Shown one piece after another: positions 44,792-53,583 of a DNA stretch of 64,000 nt. The notes below the pieces were generated by a model that had not been told where the DNA came from, did not search any database, and saw only the letters and a program-made list of their open reading frames with translations. Origin of the DNA: Mesorhizobium sp. WSM4904 (lineage in GTDB: Bacteria; Pseudomonadota; Alphaproteobacteria; Rhizobiales; Rhizobiaceae); the NCBI RefSeq assembly GCF_029674545.1, contig NZ_CP121354.1, positions 4,721,001 through 4,785,000 on the forward strand. Reading direction: 5' to 3'. Position 1 is the stretch's first letter. Each line of letters starts with the position of its first letter. The translations under genes were made by a program, and so were the position numbers.

Positions 44792-45056
44792 GGCTGTCAT
44801 AGCAGCCTAGCAACCAGCGGCTCGCCTGCGACCAGGCGGGTCCGCCATTAGGCGACAGGCACGGATTGTTCGCCGTCTGGATGGCAGGTTCTAGCTTAGG
44901 CGGATTTTGCGTTGCCACGACGTGAGCAGATCTGCGCCTCATGTCCGCCATTGACTTAATGTGTGTGCGCCCGAGAGCGGAAGTCTGAGGCAGCATACTG
45001 TTACGAAAGCTGTCCGCCCCAAGCATCAAGCTCGCATTCTGACTGGTGTGTTGGCA
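44792..45056. other. Gene-free junction between efp and AT-rich island
   Basis: About 265 bases with no credible reading frame. AGGCTG (44791-44796) and CAGCCT (44803-44808) could form a short hairpin after efp, but no T-run follows. No tRNA or clear attachment-site repeat was recognised, so how the neighbouring island was acquired is not evident. Confidence 0.5.
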
Positions 45057-47003
45057 TTAAACGCCAAATCCCTGGCCCTTGTCGAGTGCAGGCTGAACTG
45101 GCAACGGCATGACACGCCTCAACCGGTGTTCCAATGTCGTGACGAAAAAGCGCATCGCCGCATAGATAAGAAAAGCGAATATCAGCATCTGGCCAACCAT
45201 GTATGCCGGCTGACGCACATAGCCTTGATCCGTCAACAAGATCAATGCGTGTAGCCCAGCAGGTAGAATACAAGCAAGCAGACAAATCTGGTTGAAGTAT
45301 CGTCTATTCTGTTTGATGCCACGATGCACATTCTGCGCCGCCTGCGTGGAGACAATGTCTGTCACTATGCACAAGCAGACTGACGCCGAAGCCAAGGCGA
45401 AAGCTATCCCAACATTTATCTGCATGACGTGGATCAGATTGTCGCGATCCGGCAACTCCTGAGACCTCGCATAGAATACGATCCACTGGAGCATCAGCGC
45501 CGGCAAGGCCATTATCCAGCTGATTAAAAACAACCCAAAGTAGGATGACACCGGGATCGTTGGCAAATCATAAAACGGCAGCCATTCCTCATTTCGAATT
45601 CGTGACGACCTCATGAACAGAGCGATCGACGCGGAGAGTAAGAATGCCAGGGCAAGAAATCCAACGTCTGACGCCGAGCTTGCTATTGAGTTACTTATGA
45701 GACTGTCTAACGTCTGGGGCTTAAGCTTCTTCAGATTTTCGACCGGAAGGACATATTTCCGAATGACGTCGTTATCGGTCGCCAGTCGATATAAAATGCA
45801 GAAAAGATATGCGAATCCAGAACCCACCAACGTTGCGAGCAAGATACTGTTGAACCATGGTTCAGCGGCTATGTTGTTACTTCGTAGAAGTTGTGCAAAG
45901 AAGCGCAGACCAGGGTCTGCGTAACGCTTGTCAAGCACACCAGGTCCGTTGATTTTGGGGTTTTTCGCATTCTCCGGGCGCACGAGCTCACGCATCGTAC
46001 GACGGTCGTTTCGAACAACTATTGAAAAGAGAGCGATCAGCCGTTTAGCATCAATTTCGCACGCCTTAATATGCTCTGACCATTCCTGACGCGCGAACTT
46101 CAGATCTTCTAAAAGCGGAATCTGATTAGGGATCACGCCCTTCTTCTTGCCTTGAGTTAGCAGCTTCTCTGCCTCGATCCGAAGGGCTTGCGCCGAGCCC
46201 GGATCGATCCGACCGCCAAGTAGCACAGTTGGGTTGCTAGCCAGAACGCTCTTCACGAAAGGGTTAGATTCCGTCTCAAAAACTAAATCTTCAGTCTTCG
46301 CTCGGAGCGAGAGATACTGAGGCTTCAGCATAGCAACGACATCATTGTAACGCTGATATTCCGCTTGGGACCAGATGTCTGGCCGTTCCAACGTCCACTC
46401 GCCAAACAATCGCAAGGATACACATCTGCGCGATCCGCGCACGGCGTCATCGTACTCGATGCCGAGTATCGACAGGAGAGCAATCAGCGTCCAGAAGGTC
46501 TCAACATCACTTTCGTAGTCTGGCGCTCCTACGACGACCGTCTCTATCTCTTGGGCAGAAAGCGCGGTTACACGATTGTAGAACTCGTCTGGAATGTTGG
46601 CGATCGCGTGCGCAAACCTACGAAGCGAGTGTTCGATCTGGGCTACAACAGGAGTAGCGGGGAGAACGCCAACCACGAGAAGAGCTGCGAAAAGTGGCCA
46701 CGAAGCACCCTGGAATTTGATCGTTGTTTTTCCGCCTATAATATCCACCAGAGGCTGAAAAATACAGAGGACAAAATAGAAATATAACAGGAGGAAAACG
46801 TAAAAAATGTATGCTCGATTATATGTATCTCTGCCCACAAGCAGAGGAAGAGTCAGCATGCTAGTGAAATCGTATTCTGCGCCCTTGGGTGGTGTAATCA
46901 ACTCGCCCAGTCGCTTCCCGGCATAGAGAGCAATGACTAAAGTGCCAAAGAGGAAAGAAAGACCAAAAGACTTCTCTCCCAAGCGAGAAAGAAGTTCTAC
47001 CAA
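45057..47003 (-). CDS. Large multi-spanning membrane protein of unknown function
   Basis: Up to 648 residues, clearly AT-richer than the flanks. Predicted membrane segments: three at the N-terminus (about 13-31, 64-90, 98-122), a soluble region of about 260 residues (about 125-390, charged, with RNDRRTMRELVRPENAKNPK), then five to seven segments to about 632. I recognise no family. The reading frame opens at TTG 47003, and no ATG is near; TTG 46982 is an alternative, so the N-terminus is uncertain. It follows a tiny exported-peptide gene on the same strand, 51 bases away, probably from one promoter. Confidence 0.7.
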   Translation of the reverse strand: MVELLSRLGEKSFGLSFLFGTLVIALYAGKRLGELITPPKGAEYDFTSMLTLPLLVGRDTYNRAYIFYVFLLLYFYFVLCIFQPLVDIIGGKTTIKFQGASWPLFAALLVVGVLPATPVVAQIEHSLRRFAHAIANIPDEFYNRVTALSAQEIETVVVGAPDYESDVETFWTLIALLSILGIEYDDAVRGSRRCVSLRLFGEWTLERPDIWSQAEYQRYNDVVAMLKPQYLSLRAKTEDLVFETESNPFVKSVLASNPTVLLGGRIDPGSAQALRIEAEKLLTQGKKKGVIPNQIPLLEDLKFARQEWSEHIKACEIDAKRLIALFSIVVRNDRRTMRELVRPENAKNPKINGPGVLDKRYADPGLRFFAQLLRSNNIAAEPWFNSILLATLVGSGFAYLFCILYRLATDNDVIRKYVLPVENLKKLKPQTLDSLISNSIASSASDVGFLALAFLLSASIALFMRSSRIRNEEWLPFYDLPTIPVSSYFGLFLISWIMALPALMLQWIVFYARSQELPDRDNLIHVMQINVGIAFALASASVCLCIVTDIVSTQAAQNVHRGIKQNRRYFNQICLLACILPAGLHALILLTDQGYVRQPAYMVGQMLIFAFLIYAAMRFFVTTLEHRLRRVMPLPVQPALDKGQGFGV

Positions 47004-47054
47004 CGAACCCCAATTTGATCCGGGGCTGGAGCCTGCTCAATTGGCTCCGGCACG

Positions 47055-47180
47055 TTAACAAGTCGATACGTTTGGGTTGCAACCTGCCGCAGAACTCGTC
47101 GTGGGCATTGCGGCAATAAACGCCGTGCAGATGAAGAGAGCCGCTATTAGCAAAGCTATACTCTTAAGCGCCTTGCGCAT
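47055..47180 (-). CDS. Tiny exported peptide with two cysteines
   Basis: 41 codons. A textbook Sec signal: MRKALKS, then a hydrophobic core (IALLIAALFICTAFIAAM) and small residues TTSSAA. Cleavage near there would release a peptide of about ten residues, AGCNPNVSTC, with Cys near both ends that could form a disulfide ring. GGAGA seven bases before the ATG and a good promoter support expression. No lipobox in the strict sense, although AAGC is close. Probably co-transcribed with the membrane protein gene downstream. Could be a signal peptide, bacteriocin-like product or accessory subunit; unknown. Confidence 0.65.
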   Translation of the reverse strand: MRKALKSIALLIAALFICTAFIAAMPTTSSAAGCNPNVSTC

Positions 47181-47208
47181 TACGTGTCTCCATATATACA
47201 TGCTAGCT

Positions 47209-47237
47209 ACATTAATACACGCTTCAAAAGCCGTCAA
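47209..47237 (-). promoter_or_regulatory. Sigma-70-like promoter of the peptide/membrane protein pair
   Basis: On the minus strand TTGACG (47237-47232), a 17-base spacer, then TAATGT (47214-47209). The predicted transcript starts about 22 bases before the peptide ATG and includes the GGAGA ribosome-binding site. Confidence 0.6.
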
Positions 47238-47311
47238 TCTGGTATGGGTGCTGATTGCTCGAAACTGGGCATCGGCGACTAGTTGCTGAGGGGCCCTGAG
47301 CTGCCGCCTGC

Positions 47312-47500
47312 CCAACGCCCGTCCTGGCCATCTAGGGTGAGAAGGATCCGTTCTTCATTCCGACTGGCGCCGAGGCGTTCAAGCGGGACGTGCCATCGGC
47401 CGATGTTCGTTTCGTCGACAGCGGTCACTTCGCGCTGGAGACCCACGCCCGCGAGATCGGGGCAGCCATGCGCGAGTTTCTCGCCAAGCACCTCGGCTGA
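47312..47500 (+). pseudogene. C-terminal remnant of an alpha/beta hydrolase gene
   Basis: In one frame the sequence reads PTPVLAI, stop, GEKDPFFIPTGAEAFKRDVP and on through DSGHFALETHAREIGAAMREFL to TGA at 47500. This is the end of an alpha/beta-fold hydrolase, with the catalytic Asp loop (WGEKDPFF in intact relatives) and the catalytic His (SGHFALE). The usual Trp codon TGG is TAG at 47333-47335. The rest of the gene is missing at the edge of the AT-rich island, consistent with truncation by insertion or deletion. Confidence 0.7.
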
Positions 47501-47721
47501 TGCGGTGGTCCGGGCGCCGCGTGCGGCCGGACTTCTCCCGTTTCACTGGTGACCGCCCCCCTTGCACGCAGTTGGACCCGCGCGAAGGACTGAGGGGGCC
47601 GGAGTTTCAGCAGCCACACCACCGGGACACTGCGCTGTACTCAACGCTTCGGCCGGCAAAGGCCGGAAGCGCAGGGAAACCGTCGTTTGCAGGCCGGCCT
47701 CAACCGAATATCAACGGGGCC
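47501..47721. other. Gene-free region after hydrolase remnant
   Basis: About 220 bases, GC-rich again. No start-stop frame with protein-like composition, no clear palindrome other than GGCCGG-rich runs (CTTCGGCCGGCAAAGGCCGGAAG at about 47650). It is probably decayed sequence. Confidence 0.45.
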
Positions 47722-48171
47722 CTAGTCGACCCACTTGGCCGGTCCACGGAACTCGATCCCATAGCGGCCTGCAAGTTCCGCCACTTCCGCTATCTGGTCG
47801 GGAATGCGCAGTTCGCGTGCGGCCGCCTCCACGAAGAATTCCTCCAGCCCGCCGGGCGTCAGGATCGTAAGGTTGCGGCCCGGCCCGGCACTCGCGACGC
47901 GGAACGTGTGCGGCACGCCGCGGGGTAGGAAGATCGACGCGCCTGGCCGCACCGCCATGACCTGACCATCGAGCCAGAATTCGTATTCCCCTTCGATCAC
48001 ATGGATCACCTCGTCCTCATTGTGGTGCACGTGAACCGGCGGGCCGCCCCGCGAAGGCACGGTCGATTCGAAGACACCGACGATGCCGCCGCTCTGGTAT
48101 CTGCCGACATTGATCCTGTAGACCGTGTCCATCCATTTGACGGCGCGCGCCGAGCCTGTGGCGATGTTCAT
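47722..48171 (-). CDS. Cupin domain protein
   Basis: 149 residues. Cupin motif 1 PPVHVHHNEDEVIHVIEGEYEF with metal-ligand His/His/Glu and motif 2 PRGVPHTFRV with His. Belongs to the small cupins common next to LysR genes. May be a quercetinase-like or sugar-isomerase-like enzyme, or a binding protein; substrate unknown. Divergent from a LysR regulator gene over 116 bases. Confidence 0.85.
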   Translation of the reverse strand: MNIATGSARAVKWMDTVYRINVGRYQSGGIVGVFESTVPSRGGPPVHVHHNEDEVIHVIEGEYEFWLDGQVMAVRPGASIFLPRGVPHTFRVASAGPGRNLTILTPGGLEEFFVEAAARELRIPDQIAEVAELAGRYGIEFRGPAKWVD

Positions 48172-48287
48172 CGCGTTTCCCTTTCCATGTTCGGTCAGTT
48201 AGGTTCGGTGCTGCAGCGCCGTTTGCATCGTTAGGGCAATGATCCGACTGGCGGAAATCGAATGATAGTATTCGGGATATTGGCGCC

Positions 48288-49217
48288 GTGAATTTGGCCG
48301 CGTTCGATCTCAACCTGCTGCGCGTATTCGATGCCATGATGCTGGAGCTGAGCACGGTACGTGCCGGCGAACGGGTCGGCCTGTCGCAGCCGGCGGTCAG
48401 CTCGGCGCTCGGGCGCCTGCGCGCCATCCTCGGCGACGAGCTTTTCGTGCGCGACGGCAACCGCATGATGCCGACACCGCGCGCGCTCCAGCTGAAGGAA
48501 CCGGTGCGCCAGGCGCTGGTGCAGATCGAGGAGGCCCTTGCGGCAAGCGCTGCCTTTGACCCTCAGACGTCGACGCGATCCTTCATGCTGATTGGCTCGG
48601 ACTATTTCTCGACATTGCTGATGCCGAAACTGGCGGCGAGGGTCACGCCGATCGCGCCTTCGATCGTCCTCCAGATGATGGACTACCCATCGGCCGACGT
48701 TTTCGGCCTGCTGAGCGACGGTAAGGCCGACATCGTCCTGGACAGGGCGTTGGAGACCCCGGAGTGGATCGCCAGCCGGAGGCTGTTCCGTTCATGGCTT
48801 GTCTGCATCGCCCGCCGCGGGCACCCCTTGATCAGCGCAACGGAGATCCGGCCAGGGGAGGCCCTTCCAGCCGACGTCTTCTGCGCCATCCCGCAGGTGT
48901 TGCGCTCGGCCGACGGGAGCAGGTCCGGTACCATCGATCCGGCGCTCCAGAAGCTCGGCCTGTCGCGCAAGGTCGCCATCACCGTTCCGCATTTCCAGGC
49001 CGTTGCGCTTGCCGTGGCGAACAGCGACCTGCTCGGCAGCATCCCGGTTCACTTCGCGCGCCTGGCGGCCGAACACCTCGAACTGGATATTTTCATGCCG
49101 CCGATGGAATCGCCGGCGATGGACGTCACAATGTACTGGCATCGCCGATTGGATCGCGACGCTGGCAACGCCTGGCTGCGCGAGCAGCTTGGGGCGGTCG
49201 CTTCGTTCGAGCCGTAG
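48288..49217 (+). CDS. LysR family transcriptional regulator (NodD/PcpR-like)
   Basis: 309 residues starting at GTG. N-terminus FDLNLLRVFDAMMLELSTVRAGERVGLSQPAVSSALGRLR is of the NahR/NodD-like subgroup (long first helix, DLNLL). Effector domain with PHFQAVALAVANSDLLGSIPVHFA. Divergent from the cupin gene, its likely target. A GGGAT run (48275-48279) lies eight bases before the start. Confidence 0.9.
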   Translation: MNLAAFDLNLLRVFDAMMLELSTVRAGERVGLSQPAVSSALGRLRAILGDELFVRDGNRMMPTPRALQLKEPVRQALVQIEEALAASAAFDPQTSTRSFMLIGSDYFSTLLMPKLAARVTPIAPSIVLQMMDYPSADVFGLLSDGKADIVLDRALETPEWIASRRLFRSWLVCIARRGHPLISATEIRPGEALPADVFCAIPQVLRSADGSRSGTIDPALQKLGLSRKVAITVPHFQAVALAVANSDLLGSIPVHFARLAAEHLELDIFMPPMESPAMDVTMYWHRRLDRDAGNAWLREQLGAVASFEP

Positions 49218-49330
49218 GCGCACGCGATCGAGCGAGCAAGGATGACGGTTTGGCGGGCTACGTCGCGAACACCCCGTCGACTTCCGCAAGGGTGTGCTGG
49301 TAGGCGCTCTCAGCGGGAAGGTCAGCCAAG

Positions 49331-50053
49331 CTACTCTCCGGAGAGCGACGATATCAGCACATATCCGCGGGTCCTGTTCTGGTTGTCGCTGTCGACCGTG
49401 TTCATCGCCCCGAACAGGTCGACCGTTTTCACCCACACCGGCGGGTATTTGTAACGAGCGACATCGAGGATCAGGAACCTGTCCGCCTTCTCGTCGTAAG
49501 CGGCCAGCGGGGATATATGACCGCCCTTCTCCTGGCCTATCGCCTTGCGCAGATAGTTGACGATGACGAAGTGTCCGGGTTTGGAAAGGAATGAACTGGC
49601 CTGGGTCCGGAACTGCTCGGGGCTGGCGTCCGAAGCATGGCGGACTTCGGCCTTGATCGGCTGCGTGGAAAGAATGGCCCCGATCTGGTCGAGCGTCATT
49701 CCCTGCTTGTCCAGGACCTGGCGAGGAAGAATGGCCTCTGTGCGCTCATTGAGGACATTGTCCTGCGTGAACGTCCTGTAGGGTTCGTATTCCGGCACAG
49801 AAGGTGCGGGAAGGTTGAGTGCATTCAGCACCATGACGATGCTTGCCACACCACAATAGGCCTGCGTCTTTTGCGTAAGAAAGTTGCTCGCGAGAGGGAA
49901 ATAGGCTTCCTTCGCTGTGCTCTCGACCAGAAAGCCCTCTCCGGATGGGGAACTGAATCCGGTCAGGTTGTCCGGAAGCTTCAGCGTCTCCGAGAAGGCG
50001 CCGGATGCAGCCAAAAGAAATATCAGCAAGAGCGAATACAAACGCGCAGACAT
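49331..50053 (-). CDS. Exported phytochelatin-synthase family protein
   Basis: 240 residues. Signal peptide about 1-21. Papain-like phytochelatin synthase fold with the triad Cys67 (TQAYCGVAS), His179 (GGHISPLAAYDE) and Asp197 (LILDVARYKYPP). Bacterial one-domain relatives such as cyanobacterial Alr0975 mainly hydrolyse glutathione to gamma-Glu-Cys; plant enzymes make phytochelatins. A periplasmic location would suit glutathione turnover or metal protection. Probably in an operon with the DUF1127 gene and a short gene upstream. Confidence 0.87.
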   Translation of the reverse strand: MSARLYSLLLIFLLAASGAFSETLKLPDNLTGFSSPSGEGFLVESTAKEAYFPLASNFLTQKTQAYCGVASIVMVLNALNLPAPSVPEYEPYRTFTQDNVLNERTEAILPRQVLDKQGMTLDQIGAILSTQPIKAEVRHASDASPEQFRTQASSFLSKPGHFVIVNYLRKAIGQEKGGHISPLAAYDEKADRFLILDVARYKYPPVWVKTVDLFGAMNTVDSDNQNRTRGYVLISSLSGE

Positions 50054-50190
50054 GGTGGTCCTCCGCCCGGTTAAAGAAAGCGTCGAGGAATATACCAGCT
50101 TGTCGATACGGTGGCACGTTCGAGTTCGATGCTGCCGGCACGCCGCCACAAGCCACGCAATCCACTCCCGACGCTGATGCCGGCGTCGGG

Positions 50191-50421
50191 TCAAGTCCGC
50201 AAGAGGCTGCGCAGGCGAAGCCGCAGCCGGGGGCGATCGACTGGCGGTTCGGCACCCGTCTCATTGGATGTCTGCTCGCTGGGTGGCAGCAGGTAGAGCC
50301 AGGCCAGCATCTCATTGGCCTCGCCACAGCAAGGCCCCGCAATGCCGGCCGAAAGGAGGCTCAGCGCTTCCCCCCGCGAAAGTGTCGTGGGTGCAATCGA
50401 CGTGCCGGTCCTCGCATGCAT
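50191..50421 (-). CDS. Small hypothetical protein
   Basis: 76 residues. Supported mainly by a strong ribosome-binding site (TATGGAGG, about six bases before ATG) and position between DUF1127 and phytochelatin-synthase-like genes on one strand. Contains AGPCCGEANEMLAWLYLLPP, then a low-complexity basic C-terminus (RPRLRLRLRSLLRT). The Cys-Cys pair might bind metal. No family known to me. Confidence 0.5.
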   Translation of the reverse strand: MHARTGTSIAPTTLSRGEALSLLSAGIAGPCCGEANEMLAWLYLLPPSEQTSNETGAEPPVDRPRLRLRLRSLLRT

Positions 50422-50492
50422 GATTAGCCTCCATAATTGGCGGTGGCAGCGACACGCAGGTTTTTCGAGCGACGCGAGACAGGTGGCGAACC

Positions 50493-50741
50493 TCATCTCA
50501 TGGACATCAGGTCCGTCATGAGGCCGACCCCTACCCTGACGACGAACTTCGGCGCGAGGGGCTCCAGACAGCCGATATCCTTCAGCTGATCGGGCGTCAG
50601 GTCTGCCAACGCCCTGCGTCCTGCAACGGCCCGCCGCCAGGCCGTGAAGGCAGCGAGCGCTGCCGCCACGCTTTTCGACATTGCACCGAGCAGCCGCTGT
50701 TTCGGTGCGCGGGTCTTCGCGTGAGTTTCCGTGTGAGCCAT
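50493..50741 (-). CDS. DUF1127 domain-containing protein
   Basis: 82 residues. The C-terminal half carries the DUF1127 pattern: AAFTAWRRAVAGRRALADLT followed by DQLKDIGCLEP. Small DUF1127 proteins of rhizobia bind RNA or affect phosphate and stress gene expression in some cases, but here no role can be fixed. GGGAGAGCG precedes the ATG. It heads a run of three same-strand genes and is divergent from the SARP regulator. Confidence 0.82.
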   Translation of the reverse strand: MAHTETHAKTRAPKQRLLGAMSKSVAAALAAFTAWRRAVAGRRALADLTPDQLKDIGCLEPLAPKFVVRVGVGLMTDLMSMR

Positions 50742-50911
50742 TTCGCTCTCCCGTTCCAGACTGATGCCGGAGCGTGTCACGGAGGCGATTTGCGCTTGTT
50801 CAGCCAAGCGTGAACCGTTGAGGAAAGGCCATCGGATCGCCGTTAAATCCGCGTTAAATCGACCAGCGAAGATGTTATTGTGCCGGTGCGTTCGAAATTC
50901 GGAGGGCAGTC

Positions 50912-52897
50912 GTGCGCATCCGGTTGCTTGGCGGTCTCGAGGTGACTTCCGCGGATGGCCAGCCCGTCCGCTTCGCGACGCGCAAATCCGGGCTTCTCTT
51001 TGCCGCTCTCGTCCTGTCGGGGCGCCGCGGCCACCATCGCGAACGGCTTGCCGAAGGGTTTTGGCCGGGACGAGGCGACGCGCAGTCGCGCAACAGCCTG
51101 CGCCAGGCTCTTGCGGATATCCGGCGATGGTTTCCTGCCGCCGGCAGTGCGGCCATTTCCGTCGAGGGAGATCAGGAAGCGGTAGCGCTGACGGCCGGCC
51201 CGGACGAAGCGGATATCTGGCTCTTCGAACGCAAGCTCGCCGAAGGCGGCGCGGCGGACCTCGCCTTCGCCGCCGAGCTCTATCGTGGTGACGTGCTTGC
51301 GGGCGAAGCCATTCCGGACGGTCTGGATGAATGGTTCGGTCCGCATCAGGTCCGGTACCGGCAGAAAGCGCTGCAACTGGTGGAACGCCTGAGCCTCGCG
51401 CTGCCTGAAGCCGGAACCGAGGATGACACGGCCTGCGAGCGGCTCGCCGAAAGGCTGCTCGCCTCGGATCCGACCGCGGAGGCGGCACATCGGGCATTGA
51501 TGCGGGTCCACGCCGCCAGGGGCCACGAAAACGCGGCCCTGCGCCAGTTTGAATCCTGCCGCGCGCTGCTGAGGAAGTACCTGGACGTCGAACCCGAGGC
51601 ACAGACCAACGCATTGGCGGCGGCGCTGCAAACACGCGGTGGAAATCGGCTGTCCTCGTCGGCGCACGAGCCGCATCAGCCTATCTCCACGGCGGCGAGG
51701 TCGCACGACCAGCCCTCGGTGGCGGTGATGGCCTTCGACAATCTCGGCGGGGCGGACGACGAGTATTTCGCCGACGGCGTCGTCGAGGAGATCACCGCCG
51801 CGCTTTCGCGAATCCGGGACTTCTTCGTCATCGCGCGCCAGTCCGCCTTCACCTACAAGGGACGCTTCGTCGACGTGCGCGAGGTCGGCAGGGAACTCGG
51901 CGTCAACTATGTGGTCGAAGGCACGGTTCGGCGGGGCGGCGACCGGCTGCGCATTTCCGTGCAGCTGGTCGATGCCGAGACGCGGGCGCAGCTATGGTCC
52001 GAGCGCTACGAGGGCGCGATCGAAGACGTTTTCGAGTTCCAGGACAGGATCGCGGCGCAGGTAGCGGGCGCCATCCATCCGGCCATCCGTGGTGCCGAGA
52101 TCGAGCTGGCCAAGCGCAAGCCGCCGACCAGCCTGCGGGCCTATGATTTCGTCATGCGCGCCTATCCGAACATTTGGGGCCGCCGCAAGGACACCAACGA
52201 CCAGGCCATAGAGCTGCTGAAGAAAGCGATCGCAGTCGATCCGGCCTATGGCCGCGCCCATGCGCTCCTGGCTTGGTGCCACGCCTCGAATGCCGCATAT
52301 CTGTGGGCCGAGCACCCGGAAAGCGAGTTGGAAAGGGCGCGCGCGGCGGTCGAGGCCGCGGGCTCGATCGGCGACGATCCTACCGCCCTGGCCGCCGCCG
52401 GCTCGGCATCGAGCATGTGCGGCGACCAGGAGCGCGCCGCCACTTTCATCGAAAAGGCGCTCAAGCTCGATCCGAACAATGCTTGGGCATGGGCACGCCA
52501 TGGCTGGATCGCGATCTACAAGGACGACGCAGCCCACGCGCCGGAACGGTTCCAGCGAGCGATGATGCTGAGCCCGACGGATCCTTTCGCATTCAACATG
52601 AGACTGGGAATGGCCACCGCCATGGCCAAGACAGGTTCTCTCACCCAGGCTGTCGCGATCGCCCGCGAGGTGATCGCCGCCCATCCCGACATAATCATGT
52701 CCTATCGGTACCTCACCGCCTGGGCAGCGATGAGCGGCGACATGGAGACCGCCCGCTGGGCCGCGCAGAAGCTGCTCGCCGCCCAGCCGGACTTCACGAT
52801 CGAGCGATACCGGTCGCTGCCTATCTTCCGCAACACCCCGGAATGGGCGGACCGGGTGGTCGAAGCCTTGAAGCAGGCGGGGCTTCCCGAGCGCTGA
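50912..52897 (+). CDS. SARP/BTAD-type regulator with FlgO-like and TPR domains
   Basis: 661 residues. N-terminal OmpR-type winged helix (about 1-85: MRIRLLGGLEVTSADG ... RNSLRQALADIRRW), bacterial transcriptional activation domain (about 95-235), then a FlgO/TolB-N-like segment often fused to adenylate-cyclase-type proteins (VAVMAFDNLGG ... VVEGTVRRGGDRLRISVQL, about 270-385), and C-terminal TPR repeats (AIELLKKAIAVDPAYGRA, FIEKALKLDPNNAWAW). No cyclase domain. GTG start with GGAGG six bases upstream. Divergent from the DUF1127 group. Activating signal and targets unknown. Confidence 0.87.
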   Translation: MRIRLLGGLEVTSADGQPVRFATRKSGLLFAALVLSGRRGHHRERLAEGFWPGRGDAQSRNSLRQALADIRRWFPAAGSAAISVEGDQEAVALTAGPDEADIWLFERKLAEGGAADLAFAAELYRGDVLAGEAIPDGLDEWFGPHQVRYRQKALQLVERLSLALPEAGTEDDTACERLAERLLASDPTAEAAHRALMRVHAARGHENAALRQFESCRALLRKYLDVEPEAQTNALAAALQTRGGNRLSSSAHEPHQPISTAARSHDQPSVAVMAFDNLGGADDEYFADGVVEEITAALSRIRDFFVIARQSAFTYKGRFVDVREVGRELGVNYVVEGTVRRGGDRLRISVQLVDAETRAQLWSERYEGAIEDVFEFQDRIAAQVAGAIHPAIRGAEIELAKRKPPTSLRAYDFVMRAYPNIWGRRKDTNDQAIELLKKAIAVDPAYGRAHALLAWCHASNAAYLWAEHPESELERARAAVEAAGSIGDDPTALAAAGSASSMCGDQERAATFIEKALKLDPNNAWAWARHGWIAIYKDDAAHAPERFQRAMMLSPTDPFAFNMRLGMATAMAKTGSLTQAVAIAREVIAAHPDIIMSYRYLTAWAAMSGDMETARWAAQKLLAAQPDFTIERYRSLPIFRNTPEWADRVVEALKQAGLPER

Positions 52898-53563
52898 TCA
52901 GGCGGCCATTTCCACCGGCAGGCCGGCGGCCTTCCACTCCGGCATGCCGTCCTCGAGACGACGCGCGGAATGGCCGAGCGAGCGCAGCGCGGCCACTGCC
53001 TCGAACGACATCACGCACCAGGGACCGCGGCAGTAGGCGACGATCTCCCGGTTCGTATCGCCGCTTTGGGACCAGGCTTTGATTTCGCCGAGTGGGACAT
53101 TGATCGCACCGGGCACATGGCCGAGTGCGAACTCGTCCGGCGGGCGGACATCGATCAGCGTCACCAGCCCATCGCGCATCAGCGCCTGGAGTTCCTCGCG
53201 CCCGACGGGCCGCATGCCGTCTCGCGCCTCGAAATAGCCGCGCACGATGCGGTCGACTTCAGCGAGATGCCGCTCGGCAACGGCGCGCACAGACGCGAAG
53301 GCGGAAAGCACGCTCTCATCCGCAAGCGCATAGCGGACGAACTTGCCGTCGCGTACGGCCGAGACGATGCCGGCTCGACGCAGTGCCTGCAGATGCTGGG
53401 AGACGTTGGCTATCGGCTGGCCGAGCTTTGCGGCAAGCGCTTCGACGCTGCGCGCGCCTTGCGCTAGATGCTCGATCATTTCCAGGCGCAGCGGGTGGCC
53501 GAGCGCCTTGGCGACGATCGCGAACTGCTCGTAGAGCGCCTGTTTCGGATTGCGGATTGACAT
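52898..53563 (-). CDS. ArsR-type repressor fused to rhodanese domain
   Basis: 221 residues. N-terminal ArsR winged helix (about 10-95, with PIANVSQHLQALRRAGIVSAVRDGKFVRY) and C-terminal rhodanese domain (about 120-215) with Cys178 and Cys183 in AYCRGPWC, the sulfur-accepting site. Such fusions sense persulfide or thiosulfate-type sulfur. Divergent from a metallo-beta-lactamase/MFS pair, with a perfect palindrome between. Its stop codon abuts that of the regulator gene on the opposite strand. Confidence 0.9.
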   Translation of the reverse strand: MSIRNPKQALYEQFAIVAKALGHPLRLEMIEHLAQGARSVEALAAKLGQPIANVSQHLQALRRAGIVSAVRDGKFVRYALADESVLSAFASVRAVAERHLAEVDRIVRGYFEARDGMRPVGREELQALMRDGLVTLIDVRPPDEFALGHVPGAINVPLGEIKAWSQSGDTNREIVAYCRGPWCVMSFEAVAALRSLGHSARRLEDGMPEWKAAGLPVEMAA

Positions 53564-53583
53564 CGTCCTTTCAGCGACGCATC

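Noticed and set aside
44791..44808. Terminator after efp
   Set aside because: AGGCTG/CAGCCT stem is only six pairs and no T-run follows.
46365..46787. Plus-strand frame of 140 codons inside the large membrane protein gene
   Set aside because: Antisense to the membrane protein frame, no ribosome-binding site, no protein-like hydrophobic or domain pattern.
47425..47622. Short minus-strand frames over the hydrolase remnant
   Set aside because: No ribosome-binding site and overlap with a recognisable remnant in the other direction.
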